A stretch of 64,000 nt of DNA from Planctomycetota bacterium (lineage in GTDB: Bacteria; Planctomycetota; UBA1135; GCA-002686595), in NCBI GenBank assembly GCA_021413885.1, contig JAIOPM010000033.1:1-64000 (forward strand), in the 5' to 3' direction. The notes under the pieces were generated by a model. It ran no database searches. It was not told the origin of the DNA and saw nothing but the letters and a program-made list of their open reading frames with translations. Position 1 is the first letter of the stretch; every line of letters begins with the position of its first letter. The position numbers and the translations under genes are program-made. Positions 14,976-24,227 of the stretch are shown piece after piece.

Positions 14976-15653
14976 ATGAGCGAGAAGAACGCCTCCTCGA
15001 GTCTGCGCGAGCTCCTGTGCGCGCTCGTGCTCGGCGCCGTCGGTTGCCTTGGGATCCTGCCGGTTTCGGCGCACGGATCCGACCTCTTCGCGTCGCTCGC
15101 GTGGATCGCACTCGCCGCGGCTCCGCTCGGCGCGTCGGCGCGAGCGCTCGGCGTGCGCCTCGTTCCGTACGGTTTCGTCGCGCCCGGCGTGTGGATGGCG
15201 GGAGTCGCGTGCCTCGACGCGGCGATCGTGCGCGATCTGCCGACGCCGCTGTGGGGCGCGCTCGCGTGGAGCGGGTTGTACGCCGGAGGTTGGGCGCTCG
15301 CGGCGGCCTTCGCGCGCAACCGGTGGCGCGTCGTGTTCGCGCTGACTCTCGCGGTCGCGTTGCTCGCAGCGTTGCCCGAGAAAGGCGGCCTCGCGCGGGA
15401 GCCGTGGGACGGCGAGTTCGTCGCGACGACGCTCGACCTCTCGCCGGTCGCGCTGGTGACGGAGAGCTCCGGCGCGATCGATTGGCCGTGGGCGAAGAGT
15501 CACTACGCGACGCTCGGCGTCGATCGCTTCGAACGGCGCCCGTTCCGCGGCCGGCTTGCGGGTCCCGTCGCGCTTGTGGTGGGATGTGTTCTCGCCTGGC
15601 TCGCGCGAACGTTCGCGCGCTCCCGCGAACCGGCCGTCCGTCCCGCGGAGTGA
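14976..15653 (+). CDS. Hypothetical integral membrane protein
   Basis: About 225 residues from ATG 14976 (MSEKNASSSL). Hydrophobic segments are LLCALVLGAVGCLGIL, LFASLAWIALAAAPLG, LVPYGFVAPGVWMAGVACL, LYAGGWALAAAF, VVFALTLAVALLAAL and a C-terminal AGPVALVVGCVLAWLAR. This gives about six transmembrane helices with a periplasmic or cytosolic loop near residues 130-190. The layout resembles small ABC-2-type or permease-like planctomycete proteins, but no motif proves function. The next gene starts 7 bases downstream. Confidence 0.6.
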   Translation: MSEKNASSSLRELLCALVLGAVGCLGILPVSAHGSDLFASLAWIALAAAPLGASARALGVRLVPYGFVAPGVWMAGVACLDAAIVRDLPTPLWGALAWSGLYAGGWALAAAFARNRWRVVFALTLAVALLAALPEKGGLAREPWDGEFVATTLDLSPVALVTESSGAIDWPWAKSHYATLGVDRFERRPFRGRLAGPVALVVGCVLAWLARTFARSREPAVRPAE

Positions 15654-15660
15654 TCGAACC

Positions 15661-15912
15661 ATGCCGATGCGCAAGTACTTCTGCACGTTCCCGCAGCACC
15701 TGATCTCCGAGCCGATCATCTCCCACACGCTGGGCTCGAAGTTCCAGGTGATCCCGAACATCCGCGCGGCGAGCATCACCGACACGTTGGCGTTGGTCGC
15801 GGTCGAGATCGAAGGCCCGAGCGACGCGATCGATCGCTCGGTCGAGTACCTGCGCGAACGCGGCGTGCGCGTCGAAGAGATGAACGACGGCGAAGACGGA
15901 CCGGCGGTCTAG
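15661..15912 (+). CDS. NIL-domain protein
   Basis: An 83-residue protein, MPMRKYFCTFPQHLISEPII, then LGSKFQVIPNIRAASITDTL and SVEYLRERGVRVEEMND. The order F-P-x-x-L-I-x-EPII, F-x-V-x-x-NIRAA and YL-x-E-x-GV-x-V-E is that of the NIL (ferredoxin-like fold) domain, otherwise found at the C-terminus of methionine importer ATPases and beside ferredoxins as a ligand or regulatory domain. Here it stands alone. Four bases separate it from ggt. Confidence 0.8.
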   Translation: MPMRKYFCTFPQHLISEPIISHTLGSKFQVIPNIRAASITDTLALVAVEIEGPSDAIDRSVEYLRERGVRVEEMNDGEDGPAV

Positions 15913-15916
15913 TTCC

Positions 15917-17692
15917 GTGGCACGCAGCGACGTGCGCGCGCTCGGCCTCGCTTGCGCACTCGCGCTCGCCGCGTGCCGCAGTTCGGATCACTGGGACGTC
16001 GAGCCTAGACCCGCGACCGCGGTCCGCGGCATGGTGGTCAGCCAGCACGAGCTCGCGACCCGCGTCGGCGTCGACGTCCTCGAGCGCGGCGGCAACGCGA
16101 TCGACGCGGCGGTCGCGACGGCGCTCGCGCTCGCGGTCGTGTATCCGGTCGCGGGCAACCTCGGCGGCGGCGGTTTCGCGGTGGTGGTCACGCGCGACGG
16201 CGCGACGCGCGCGCTCGACTTCCGCGAAGTCGCGCCCGCGAGCGCGAACCTCGCCGCGTACCTCGGCCCCGACGGCGTCGCGGTCGCCGAGCGCGCGCGC
16301 CGAGGGCCGTTGTCGGTCGGCGTGCCGGGTTCGCCGCTCGGGTTGTGGGAGCTCGAGCGCGAGCTCGGGTCCCAGCACTTCTCCTTCGCGGAGCTCGCGG
16401 CGCCGGCGATCGCGCTCGCGGAGAGCGGTTTCGCGATCGACGCGCGTCTCGCCGACGATCTGAAGGACGACGTGTTGCGCGAGGGCTGCTTCGCCGAGCG
16501 CGGAATCGCGAACGCGTTCTATCCCGGCGGCCGCGCGTTGGCCGAGGGCGAGCGTCTGGTGCAACCGGAACTCGCTCGCACGCTCGAACGCTTGGCGAGC
16601 GACGGGCCCGACGGTTTCTACCGCGGCGAGGTCGCGCACCACATCGTCGAGCGCGTCGCGCGCGACGGCGCGGCGAACGCGATCTCGCTCGACGATCTCG
16701 CGAGCTACCGCATCCAATGGCGCACGCCGTTGCGCGGTTGGTTCCGCGGCTACGAGCTCGTCACGATGCCGCCGCCGAGTTCCGGCGGACTGATCGTGCT
16801 GCAGACGCTCGGCGTGCTCGACGGTTTTCCGCTCGACAGCCGGCGCGAGCAAGTCCTCGCCGAGCAACGCGCCGCGCCGTCGCCCGCGTGCGATCCGCTC
16901 GGCCTCGACGATCGTCTCGTGCATTGGTGGATCGAAGCGTTGCGCCGCGCGTTCGCGGAGCGCGCCGCGCACCTCGGCGATCCCGATTTCGTCGACGTGC
17001 CGGTCGATGCGTTGGTCGGCGCCGAGTGGATCGCGCGCGCGCGCGTCTCGATCGGCGAGAACGCGGACCCGAACGTCGTGAGCGCGCTGCCGCCGGAACC
17101 CGAGAGTCCGCAGACGACGCATTTGTCGGTCGTCGACGCGCTCGGCAACGCGGTCAGCCTGACGACGACGCTCAACTCCGCGTACGGCTCGCGCACGTGG
17201 GCCGCGGGGTTCCTGCTCAACAACGAGCTCGACGATTTCGCGCTGCCCGGCGCGGCGAATCAGTTCGGGCTCGTCGGTTCCGCGGCGAACGCGATCGCGC
17301 CGCGCAAGCGGCCGTTGTCGACGATGACGCCGACGATCGTGCGCCAAGGCGAGCGCGGCGTCGTGCTCGTGATCGGCAGCCCCGGCGGTCCGCGCATCGT
17401 GACGTCGGTGATCGGCGTGTTGTTGCGCGTGTTGGTCTTCGGTCAGCCGCTCGCCGACGCCGTGCGCGCGCCGCGCTTGCACCAACAGTGGAATCCGATC
17501 GAGACCGACTTCGAGGCCGGTTGGTCGCCGTCGTTGCTCGACGGGCTCGAGCGACGCGGACATCGCTTGCGCCGCGGCGTCGAACCGTGGGCGAGCGTCC
17601 AAGCGATCCAGATCGGCCGCGACGGCGAGCCGGTCGGCGTCAGCGATCCGCGCAATCCGGGCGCGGCGTTGGCGGAGCGAGCGCGGCGCTGA
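15917..17692 (+). CDS. ggt: Gamma-glutamyltransferase
   Basis: A 591-residue proenzyme from GTG 15917 with a signal ending in a lipobox (LALAAC), so likely an exported lipoprotein. Family motifs: GMVVSQHELATRVGVDVLER, GGNAIDAAVATALALAVVYP, GNLGGGGFAVV and, at the autoprocessing site, QTTHLSVVDALGNAVS, where Thr about 400 is the expected catalytic N-terminal nucleophile of the small subunit. SPGGPRI near residue 492 corresponds to the oxyanion/glycine loop. It would cleave gamma-glutamyl bonds, for example in glutathione, and either hydrolyse them or transfer the glutamyl group. It follows the NIL gene closely. Confidence 0.92.
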   Translation: MARSDVRALGLACALALAACRSSDHWDVEPRPATAVRGMVVSQHELATRVGVDVLERGGNAIDAAVATALALAVVYPVAGNLGGGGFAVVVTRDGATRALDFREVAPASANLAAYLGPDGVAVAERARRGPLSVGVPGSPLGLWELERELGSQHFSFAELAAPAIALAESGFAIDARLADDLKDDVLREGCFAERGIANAFYPGGRALAEGERLVQPELARTLERLASDGPDGFYRGEVAHHIVERVARDGAANAISLDDLASYRIQWRTPLRGWFRGYELVTMPPPSSGGLIVLQTLGVLDGFPLDSRREQVLAEQRAAPSPACDPLGLDDRLVHWWIEALRRAFAERAAHLGDPDFVDVPVDALVGAEWIARARVSIGENADPNVVSALPPEPESPQTTHLSVVDALGNAVSLTTTLNSAYGSRTWAAGFLLNNELDDFALPGAANQFGLVGSAANAIAPRKRPLSTMTPTIVRQGERGVVLVIGSPGGPRIVTSVIGVLLRVLVFGQPLADAVRAPRLHQQWNPIETDFEAGWSPSLLDGLERRGHRLRRGVEPWASVQAIQIGRDGEPVGVSDPRNPGAALAERARR

Positions 17693-17704
17693 CGCTCGCG
17701 TGAA

Positions 17705-18712
17705 TCAGTGCGCGGGGCCCGCGACGAACGCGGTCCACGCCGACTCCGACGCGGACGCGCTCGTGCAGACGCGGTGCCACTGCGCGATCACCTTGCGGTC
17801 GAAGCTCGCGCTCTCGGGCGTCGCGTCGGGCTTCCAACCAAAGCTCGCACCGTTTGCGAGCGGCGCCACGACGTCGCGCTCGAGCGCGGCGCCGAGTGCG
17901 CGGTCGTTCGCGTTCGCGAGGTCGAGGCGCTTCCACGCGTCGACGACGAACGGCAGCGCCGCAAGCCCCTTCGACACGAGTTCGCGCGCGCTCGCATCGC
18001 GAGCTTCCGGCGGTGCGGCAAGGAAACGTGCGAGCGCTTCCGCGATCGCGACGCCTTCGGGCGAAGCCTTCTTCTCGGCCGTCGCGAGATCCGGGAGCGC
18101 GGCGAGGTCCGCGTCGGGCGCGTCGGCGAAGTCGCGGTCGAGCGGACGCGTCGTCGCCGACTTCGGCGCGTCCTTCGTCATCTGAGTCGTCGGCGTCGTC
18201 TTCGGATCGGCCGCCCGCGCGCTCGGCTCCGAAGCGCGGTGCGTGAGGAAGTAAGCCCCTCCGAACCCGATGACGAGCACGAGCGCCGCGACGCCGATCG
18301 GAACCGCCTTGTTCGTCTTCGGCTCCGGCGGCGGCGCGGGAGCGCGCGGAGTTCTCGCGGGCGGCGTCGGTTGCTCTTCACGCGGCGCGCGTTCGGGTTG
18401 AGGCTTCGGCGTCGCCTTCGGAGCGACCGGCGTCGCGCTCGGCGGAACCGGCGGAGCGACGGGGGCTCGCGCCGGCGCTTCGGGAACTCGTTCACGCCGC
18501 GGTTCGGCACGCGGCGCTTCCACGATCTTCGGCGCGGCGCTCGGAGAACGCGGCGCGGGCTCGTTCGCGACGCGGGAGCCGGAGGCGGAGAGCACCGGAC
18601 CGACCTCGACGACTCCGCCACAGCTGCGGCACTTGGCGCGCGAATGGGGGAACGACGCGGGGATCTGGTAGCGAGCGCGGCAGTCGGTGCACGTCCCGAG
18701 GCGATGGTCCAT
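17705..18712 (-). CDS. Zinc-ribbon, proline-rich single-pass membrane protein
   Basis: 335 residues from ATG 18712. The N-terminus has paired cysteines, CTDCRARYQIPASFPHSRAK then CRSCGG, an MJ0042-type zinc ribbon. A long Pro/Ala/Arg linker (residues about 60-140) follows, then one membrane helix (AVPIGVAALVLVIGFGGAYF). The outer part is alpha-helical (ELVSKGLAALPFVVDAWKRL). The build, cytosolic ribbon plus linker plus membrane span plus external domain, is shared with the neighbour at 18733-19917. Function unknown; such ribbons may sense or bind nucleic acid or partner proteins. A long in-frame extension upstream of 18712 is shadow of the neighbour. Confidence 0.7.
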   Translation of the reverse strand: MDHRLGTCTDCRARYQIPASFPHSRAKCRSCGGVVEVGPVLSASGSRVANEPAPRSPSAAPKIVEAPRAEPRRERVPEAPARAPVAPPVPPSATPVAPKATPKPQPERAPREEQPTPPARTPRAPAPPPEPKTNKAVPIGVAALVLVIGFGGAYFLTHRASEPSARAADPKTTPTTQMTKDAPKSATTRPLDRDFADAPDADLAALPDLATAEKKASPEGVAIAEALARFLAAPPEARDASARELVSKGLAALPFVVDAWKRLDLANANDRALGAALERDVVAPLANGASFGWKPDATPESASFDRKVIAQWHRVCTSASASESAWTAFVAGPAH

Positions 18713-18732
18713 GAGTCGAATTCGAAGACGCG

Positions 18733-19917
18733 CTAGCGCTTCTTGGTCTTGGGTGCGGGTTCGACGTCGAACTCGTCGAGCACCGTGGGTTTGTTGTTGA
18801 AGCGTTCGCCGGAATAGCCCCACCACTCGAACCACGACTTCACCGTGCGTTGGCGGAGCTCTTCGACCTTGGCGAGATCGGGACCCGGCGCGAAGACCGT
18901 CGTGTGATCGGTGATGCGCTGCAAGGTCTGGTTGATCAGGATCACCTTCGACGTGCTCTCGACGTCGACGATGCGTTGGTCGTAGATGCCGTTGATGAGC
19001 ACGGGCAGCGCGGGCTTGCCGATCTCGGCGAGTTCGTTCGACGCGCGCGTGTTCTCGGTCGGCGACAGCTTGAAGTCGAGCATGCGCTCGAACAGACCGT
19101 CGATCTTGGTGCGCAACGCGGCGTCGGTGGTCGCGAAGTGCTCGAGGTGCCGCGGCTCGACGTTGGCCTTGAGCGCGTTCGCGGCGAGGGCTTTCGCGTC
19201 GTTCGGGAGCTTGGTGCCGGGCTCGACGTCGACCGCGGTGCCGGGCTCCTGGCCCTTCGTGCGCGTCCAGCTCGCGACCTTCCAACGGCCGCCGTCCTTC
19301 GCGAGTTCGAAGTCGTACTCGCACGCAGCGGCGGACGCGTCGCGTGCCGAGAAGTTGCCGTGCACCTTCGAGCTCGCGTCGTCCTGTCTGACGATCCGCA
19401 GTTGGCCCGGCTTCCACTTCGCGAACGCGAAGTAGCTCTCGTCCTGCACGATCTGCTTCGCGCGTTCCTTCGCCGTCGGCGCGCCGGCGACTTCGGCGAG
19501 ACCGGTGCTCGCGCGCGCGGCGTCGAACGCGTACGCGGCGCCGAAGAGTTCGCGCACGGCGTCGAGCGCATCGGTGTTCCACTTGCTCTCGGGCGCGACC
19601 GGAGCCGCGACCGCCGGAGCGGCGACACTTGCGGCCGCGGCGACGGGCGCGGCGGCGGCCTCCTTCATCGCGTCGGTCCGGTTCTCGATCGTCGGGGCGC
19701 TCTCCGTCGACTTGACGACGTACAGGATCGTTCCGCCGACGATCGGCACCACCAACGACGCGAGCAACAACCTGCCCGGCGTCAGCACCTTGTCACCGCG
19801 CTCGAGCTTCTCCAGCGCCGAGTAGGTCCTCTTGCACTGCGGGCATTTGACCTTCGACCCTTCGAGTTCCTCGGCGATCTTCGCCTGGGTCTTGCAGAAA
19901 GGGCAGGCGATCAGCAC
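18733..19917 (-). CDS. Zinc-ribbon single-pass membrane protein
   Basis: 394 residues: [20 protein letters not shown] then [17 protein letters not shown] form a CxxC...CxxC ribbon, followed by a membrane helix [19 protein letters not shown] at about residues 51-69 and an Ala-rich spacer. The extracytoplasmic domain includes [40 protein letters not shown] and [16 protein letters not shown] at its end. Its architecture mirrors the next gene on the same strand, 20 bases further on, so the two are likely co-transcribed. It is divergent from uvrB. No enzyme motif is visible. Confidence 0.7.
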   Translation of the reverse strand: MLIACPFCKTQAKIAEELEGSKVKCPQCKRTYSALEKLERGDKVLTPGRLLLASLVVPIVGGTILYVVKSTESAPTIENRTDAMKEAAAAPVAAAASVAAPAVAAPVAPESKWNTDALDAVRELFGAAYAFDAARASTGLAEVAGAPTAKERAKQIVQDESYFAFAKWKPGQLRIVRQDDASSKVHGNFSARDASAAACEYDFELAKDGGRWKVASWTRTKGQEPGTAVDVEPGTKLPNDAKALAANALKANVEPRHLEHFATTDAALRTKIDGLFERMLDFKLSPTENTRASNELAEIGKPALPVLINGIYDQRIVDVESTSKVILINQTLQRITDHTTVFAPGPDLAKVEELRQRTVKSWFEWWGYSGERFNNKPTVLDEFDVEPAPKTKKR

Positions 19918-20035
19918 GGGAGAGCGTGGGAAGGGTTGCGGGACGACCGGGAACGATCGACGTGAGACGGGCCCAAGTTACGGGCGACGATCGAGCGCTG
20001 CAAGGCGCTCGCGCGATCGATTAGGCTCGCGGGGA

Positions 20036-22117
20036 GTGAAGAGACCGAAGAAAGACGGCGCGGCCGCGCCGCGCGGCGAACGGCGCGAACCGACGGCGTC
20101 CCAGGCGAGCCCGGGACGTTTCGAACTCGTGTGTCCGTACCAACCGACCGGCGACCAGCCGGCGGCGATCGAGCGCTTGACCGCCGGCCTGAAGGAAGGC
20201 GCGCCGTTCCAGACGCTGCTCGGCATCACCGGTTCGGGCAAGACCTTCACGACCGCGGCGGTGATCGAACGCCTCAATCGGCCGGCGCTGGTGCTCAGTC
20301 CGAACAAGACGCTCGCGGCGCAGCTCTTCGCCGAGTTCAAGGAGCTCTTCCCTAAGAACGCCGTCGAGTACTTCGTCAGCTACTACGACTACTACCAGCC
20401 CGAAGCGTACGTGCCTTCGAGCGACACGTTCATCGAGAAGGACGCGAGCCGCAACGAGAACATCGAGCGCTTGCGCAACTCGGCGACGCGTTCGCTGCTT
20501 CAACGCCGCGACGTGATCATCGTCGCGTCGGTGTCGTGCATCTACGGCCTCGGCAGTCCCGAGTCGTACGCGGAGATGGCGTTGCCGCTCGCGGTCGGAC
20601 AAGCGATCGAGCGCGAAGACTTGCTGCGTCGTCTCACCCAGATGCAGTACGCGCGCAACAACCTCGACTTCCGGCGCGGGACGTTCCGCGCCCGCGGCGA
20701 CGTGATCGAGATCTTCCCGGTGTACGAAGAAGAGCGCGTGATCCGCGTCGAGCTCTTCGGCAACGAGATCGAATCGCTGGTCGAAGTCGATCCGTTGCGC
20801 GGCGTCGTGCTCGCGGAGTTGCCGTCGACCAAGATCTTCCCGGCGAGCCACTACGTCACGCCGAAGGATCGCGTGCTGCGCGCGTGCGAGCAGATCGAGG
20901 AAGAGCTAGGGCAGCGCCTGCTGCAACTGCGCAAGCTCGACAAGTTGCTCGAAGCGCAACGCCTCGAGACGCGCACGCGCCGCGATCTCGAGCTGCTGCG
21001 CGAGATGGGCGTCTGCCCGGGCATCGAGAACTACTCGCGCTTCATGGACGGCCGCGCGGCGGGCGAGGCGCCGTTCACGTTGCTCAACTACTTCCCCGAG
21101 GACTGGCTGGTCTTCATCGACGAGAGCCACGTCACCGTTCCGCAGATCGGCGGCATGTACCGCGGCGATCGTGCGCGCAAGGAAGTCCTGGTCGAACACG
21201 GCTTCCGTCTGCCGAGCGCACTCGACAACCGGCCGTTGCGCTTCGAGGAGTGGGAGAAGCTCGTGCGCCAGATCGTCTTCGTCTCCGCGACGCCGAGCGC
21301 GTTCGAGCTCGAGCACTCGAAGGGACGCATCGCCGAACAGATCGTGCGGCCGACCGGCTTGCTCGATCCGGAGATCGAGGTGCGCAAGGCGGCGACGCAG
21401 GTCGACGATCTGTTGCACGAGATCAAGAAGACGGTCGCCGAAGGTTGGCGCGTGTTGGTGACGACGTTGACCAAGCGTTCGGCGGAGGAGCTGACGACGT
21501 ACTTCTCCGAACTCGGGATCCGCGTGCGCTACTTGCACTCCGAGATCGACGCGCTCGAGCGTTCGGCGATCCTGCGCGACCTGCGCCTCGGTGCGTTCGA
21601 CGTGTTGATCGGCATCAACCTCTTGCGCGAAGGTCTCGACCTGCCCGAGGTCGCGTTGGTCGCGGTGCTCGACGCCGACAAGGAAGGCTTCCTGCGTTCG
21701 GCGACGTCGTTGATCCAGACGTGCGGCCGCGCGGCGCGCAACGTCAACGGCCGCGCGATCTTCTACGCGGACCGCGAGACCGATTCGATCCGGAAGACGG
21801 TCGCCGAGGTGACGCGGCGTCGCAAGCTGCAAGAGCTGTACAACACCGAGCACGGCATCACGCCGCGGACGATCCTGAAGCCGGTGCGCGACTCGATCGA
21901 AGCGCTGTACGAGATGGACTACGTCGAGGTCGACGCGCCGCTCTCGAAGGGCCGCAAGAAGTCCGAAGAGGCGAGTTGGAGCCCCGAACGTCTGCGCGGC
22001 GAGATCGCGAAGTTGCGCGACGAGATGTACCACTCGGCGCAGGAGCTGCGCTTCGAGGACGCGGCGCGGTTGCGCGATCGCGTCAACGAGCTCGAGAAGC
22101 TCGAGCTCGCACGCTGA
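20036..22117 (+). CDS. uvrB: UvrABC system protein B
   Basis: 693 residues from GTG 20036, close to the family's usual length; an upstream ATG at 19832 would add an implausible shadow region antisense to the neighbour. Walker A is [10 protein letters not shown], the beta-hairpin region has [20 protein letters not shown], the DEAD-box-like site is [20 protein letters not shown], helicase motifs V/VI include [14 protein letters not shown] and QTCGRAARN, and the C-terminal UVR motif is [20 protein letters not shown]. UvrB verifies lesions and recruits UvrC in nucleotide excision repair; uvrC lies just downstream. Promoter-like ttaggct is at 20021-20027. Confidence 0.97.
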   Translation: MKRPKKDGAAAPRGERREPTASQASPGRFELVCPYQPTGDQPAAIERLTAGLKEGAPFQTLLGITGSGKTFTTAAVIERLNRPALVLSPNKTLAAQLFAEFKELFPKNAVEYFVSYYDYYQPEAYVPSSDTFIEKDASRNENIERLRNSATRSLLQRRDVIIVASVSCIYGLGSPESYAEMALPLAVGQAIEREDLLRRLTQMQYARNNLDFRRGTFRARGDVIEIFPVYEEERVIRVELFGNEIESLVEVDPLRGVVLAELPSTKIFPASHYVTPKDRVLRACEQIEEELGQRLLQLRKLDKLLEAQRLETRTRRDLELLREMGVCPGIENYSRFMDGRAAGEAPFTLLNYFPEDWLVFIDESHVTVPQIGGMYRGDRARKEVLVEHGFRLPSALDNRPLRFEEWEKLVRQIVFVSATPSAFELEHSKGRIAEQIVRPTGLLDPEIEVRKAATQVDDLLHEIKKTVAEGWRVLVTTLTKRSAEELTTYFSELGIRVRYLHSEIDALERSAILRDLRLGAFDVLIGINLLREGLDLPEVALVAVLDADKEGFLRSATSLIQTCGRAARNVNGRAIFYADRETDSIRKTVAEVTRRRKLQELYNTEHGITPRTILKPVRDSIEALYEMDYVEVDAPLSKGRKKSEEASWSPERLRGEIAKLRDEMYHSAQELRFEDAARLRDRVNELEKLELAR

Positions 22118-22324
22118 ACGAGCGAGCGGCCTCGCTTCACGTCTCGTGATTCGAAGCCGCTCGAAGCTCCAGCTCGGCGCACCGTTTGGATCGCGGCCGC
22201 GATCCGACGCTTCTCTGCTTGCGTGGCGGGTGCTGGAGTCGGCCTCACTCTAACTCTCGCCCGAAGATCCTGCCGGACGCTTCCCGCGTGGAAAGTCGGG
22301 CGCCGCGGGCGACAATCGGCGCCG

Positions 22325-24160
22325 ATGAGCGAGCCGCGCTGGTCGATCGACGACGTCCCGGAGAAACCCGGCGTCTACCTCTTCCGCGACGCGGCGGGGA
22401 AGGTGCTCTACGTCGGCAAGGCGGCGGACCTCAAGTCGCGCCTGCGCAGTTACCGCCGGCCGGGCGGCGACGGGCGCCCGTTGATCGGCTTCCTGATCGA
22501 GCAGGCCGAGCGCGTCGAGACGATCGTCACGCGGACCGAGCAGGAGGCGCTGCTGCTCGAGGACTCGCTGATCAAGAAGGAGAAGCCGCCGCACAACATC
22601 CGCCTCAAGGACGACAAGTCGTTCCTGATGCTTCGGCTCGATCTCGGCGAGCGTTTTCCGCGCTTCAAGTTCGTGCGCGCGCACCGGCCGAAGGAAGACA
22701 AGGCCGGCGGCCGTTCGCGCTTCTTCGGGCCGTTCGCGTCGAGCCGCGCGTTGCGGCAGACGCTCTCCGATCTGCATCGCGTCGTGCCGTTGCGCGATTG
22801 CCCCGACAGCGTCTTCGACCATCGCTCCCGTCCGTGCCTCAAGCACCAGATCGGACTCTGCGCCGCGCCGTGCGTCGGCAAGATCTCGGAGGTCGATTAC
22901 CGCGTCCACGTCGAGCGCGCGTCGCGCGTGCTCTCCGGCGACATCGCCGAACTCGCCGAGGAACTCGAGAGCCGCATGCGCGCCGCCGCCGCCGAGCTCG
23001 CGTACGAACGCGCCGCCGCATGGCGCGATCGACTCGGCGCGTTGCGCCGCACCGTCGAACGCCAAGGCGTGCAACCGAGCGACACCAAGGACCGCGACGT
23101 GCTCGCGCTCGCGCGCGCCGGGAACGAAGCGGTCGTGCATCGTCTCGCATTCCGCGACGGACGTCTGTCGGAGAGTCGCTCGCACCTCTTCCGCTCCGAG
23201 TTGCCCGACGACGAACTCTGGCACAACGTGTTGACCGCGCTCTACGGCGCGGGCCGGCGTCCGGCGCCGCCGGAGATCGTCTTGCCGGAACGGCCCGCCG
23301 ACGCGGAGTTGCTCGAGCACGTCCTCGCGCGCGGCAGCGAACTCGTCGTGCCGGTCGGCGGTGAACGCGCGCGCATGCTGGAGCTCGCCGGCGAGAACGC
23401 GCGCGCCGCGTTGAATCGTCGCGAACGCGAAGAGGCGATCGAGGAAGCCGCGCTCGAGGAACTCGCGAAGCTGCTCGACGTCGACGAAGCGCCGGAGACG
23501 ATCGATTGCTTCGACGTCTCGAACTTCCAAGGCGCGCACGTCGTCGCGTCGCGCGTCCGTTTCCGTCACGGCCACCCCGACAAGGCGGGCTACCGGCGAT
23601 TCAAGGTACGCGGCGTGGAGGGCCAGGACGATTTCGCTTCGATGCGCGAGATCGTCGGCCGCGCGCTGCGTCGCGGCGTCGAGGAGTCCGACTTGCCGGA
23701 CCTCGTGGTGATCGACGGCGGCGCACAGCAGCTCGAATCCGCGCTCGCCGCGCGCGACGAGGCCGGCGCGTGGGACGTGCCGATCGTCGGGCTCGCGAAG
23801 GCGCGCGCGGAACGCAAGGTGCGCGGCGTGACGAAGGCGGCGAGCGAGGAGCGGCTCTTCCTGCCCGGCGCCGTCGCGCCGCTCGAACTCACGCGGCACT
23901 CGGCCGCGCGGCACTTGCTCGAACGCATCCGCGACGAGGCGCACCGTTTCGCGATCACGTACCACCGCAAGGAACGCGGACGCATTCGTTCGGCGCTCGA
24001 CTCGGTGCCCGGGGTCGGCGCTCAGAAGCGCAAGGCGTTGTTGCGGCGCTTCGGCAGCGTCGCCGGGATCCGCGCGGCGAACCTCGAGGACATCGCGTCG
24101 GTGCCCGGCATCGGCCGCGACCTCGCCGCGCGTTTGCGCGAGCACCTCGAGAAGACGTGA
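22325..24160 (+). CDS. uvrC: UvrABC system protein C
   Basis: 611 residues from ATG 22325 (MSEPRWSIDDVPEKPG). Domains in order: GIY-YIG nuclease (GVYLFRDAAGKVLYVGKAAD), a Cys-rich segment (CPDSVFDHRSRPCLKHQIG with LCAAPC), the UVR motif around ELAYERAAAWRDRLGALRR, the RNase H-like C-terminal nuclease (IDCFDVSNFQGAHVVASRV and LVVIDGGAQQL) and a tandem helix-hairpin-helix (SVPGVGAQKRKALLRRFGS, SVPGIGRDLAARLREHL). It makes the 3' and 5' incisions in nucleotide excision repair. The about 200 bases after uvrB hold no gene. Confidence 0.97.
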   Translation: MSEPRWSIDDVPEKPGVYLFRDAAGKVLYVGKAADLKSRLRSYRRPGGDGRPLIGFLIEQAERVETIVTRTEQEALLLEDSLIKKEKPPHNIRLKDDKSFLMLRLDLGERFPRFKFVRAHRPKEDKAGGRSRFFGPFASSRALRQTLSDLHRVVPLRDCPDSVFDHRSRPCLKHQIGLCAAPCVGKISEVDYRVHVERASRVLSGDIAELAEELESRMRAAAAELAYERAAAWRDRLGALRRTVERQGVQPSDTKDRDVLALARAGNEAVVHRLAFRDGRLSESRSHLFRSELPDDELWHNVLTALYGAGRRPAPPEIVLPERPADAELLEHVLARGSELVVPVGGERARMLELAGENARAALNRREREEAIEEAALEELAKLLDVDEAPETIDCFDVSNFQGAHVVASRVRFRHGHPDKAGYRRFKVRGVEGQDDFASMREIVGRALRRGVEESDLPDLVVIDGGAQQLESALAARDEAGAWDVPIVGLAKARAERKVRGVTKAASEERLFLPGAVAPLELTRHSAARHLLERIRDEAHRFAITYHRKERGRIRSALDSVPGVGAQKRKALLRRFGSVAGIRAANLEDIASVPGIGRDLAARLREHLEKT

Positions 24161-24227
24161 ACGCGGTTCGACCTCTGTAAGCGGTTGCCGGGTCCGGCGA
24201 GTCGGCGACCATCCCTTCTCGAACGCG

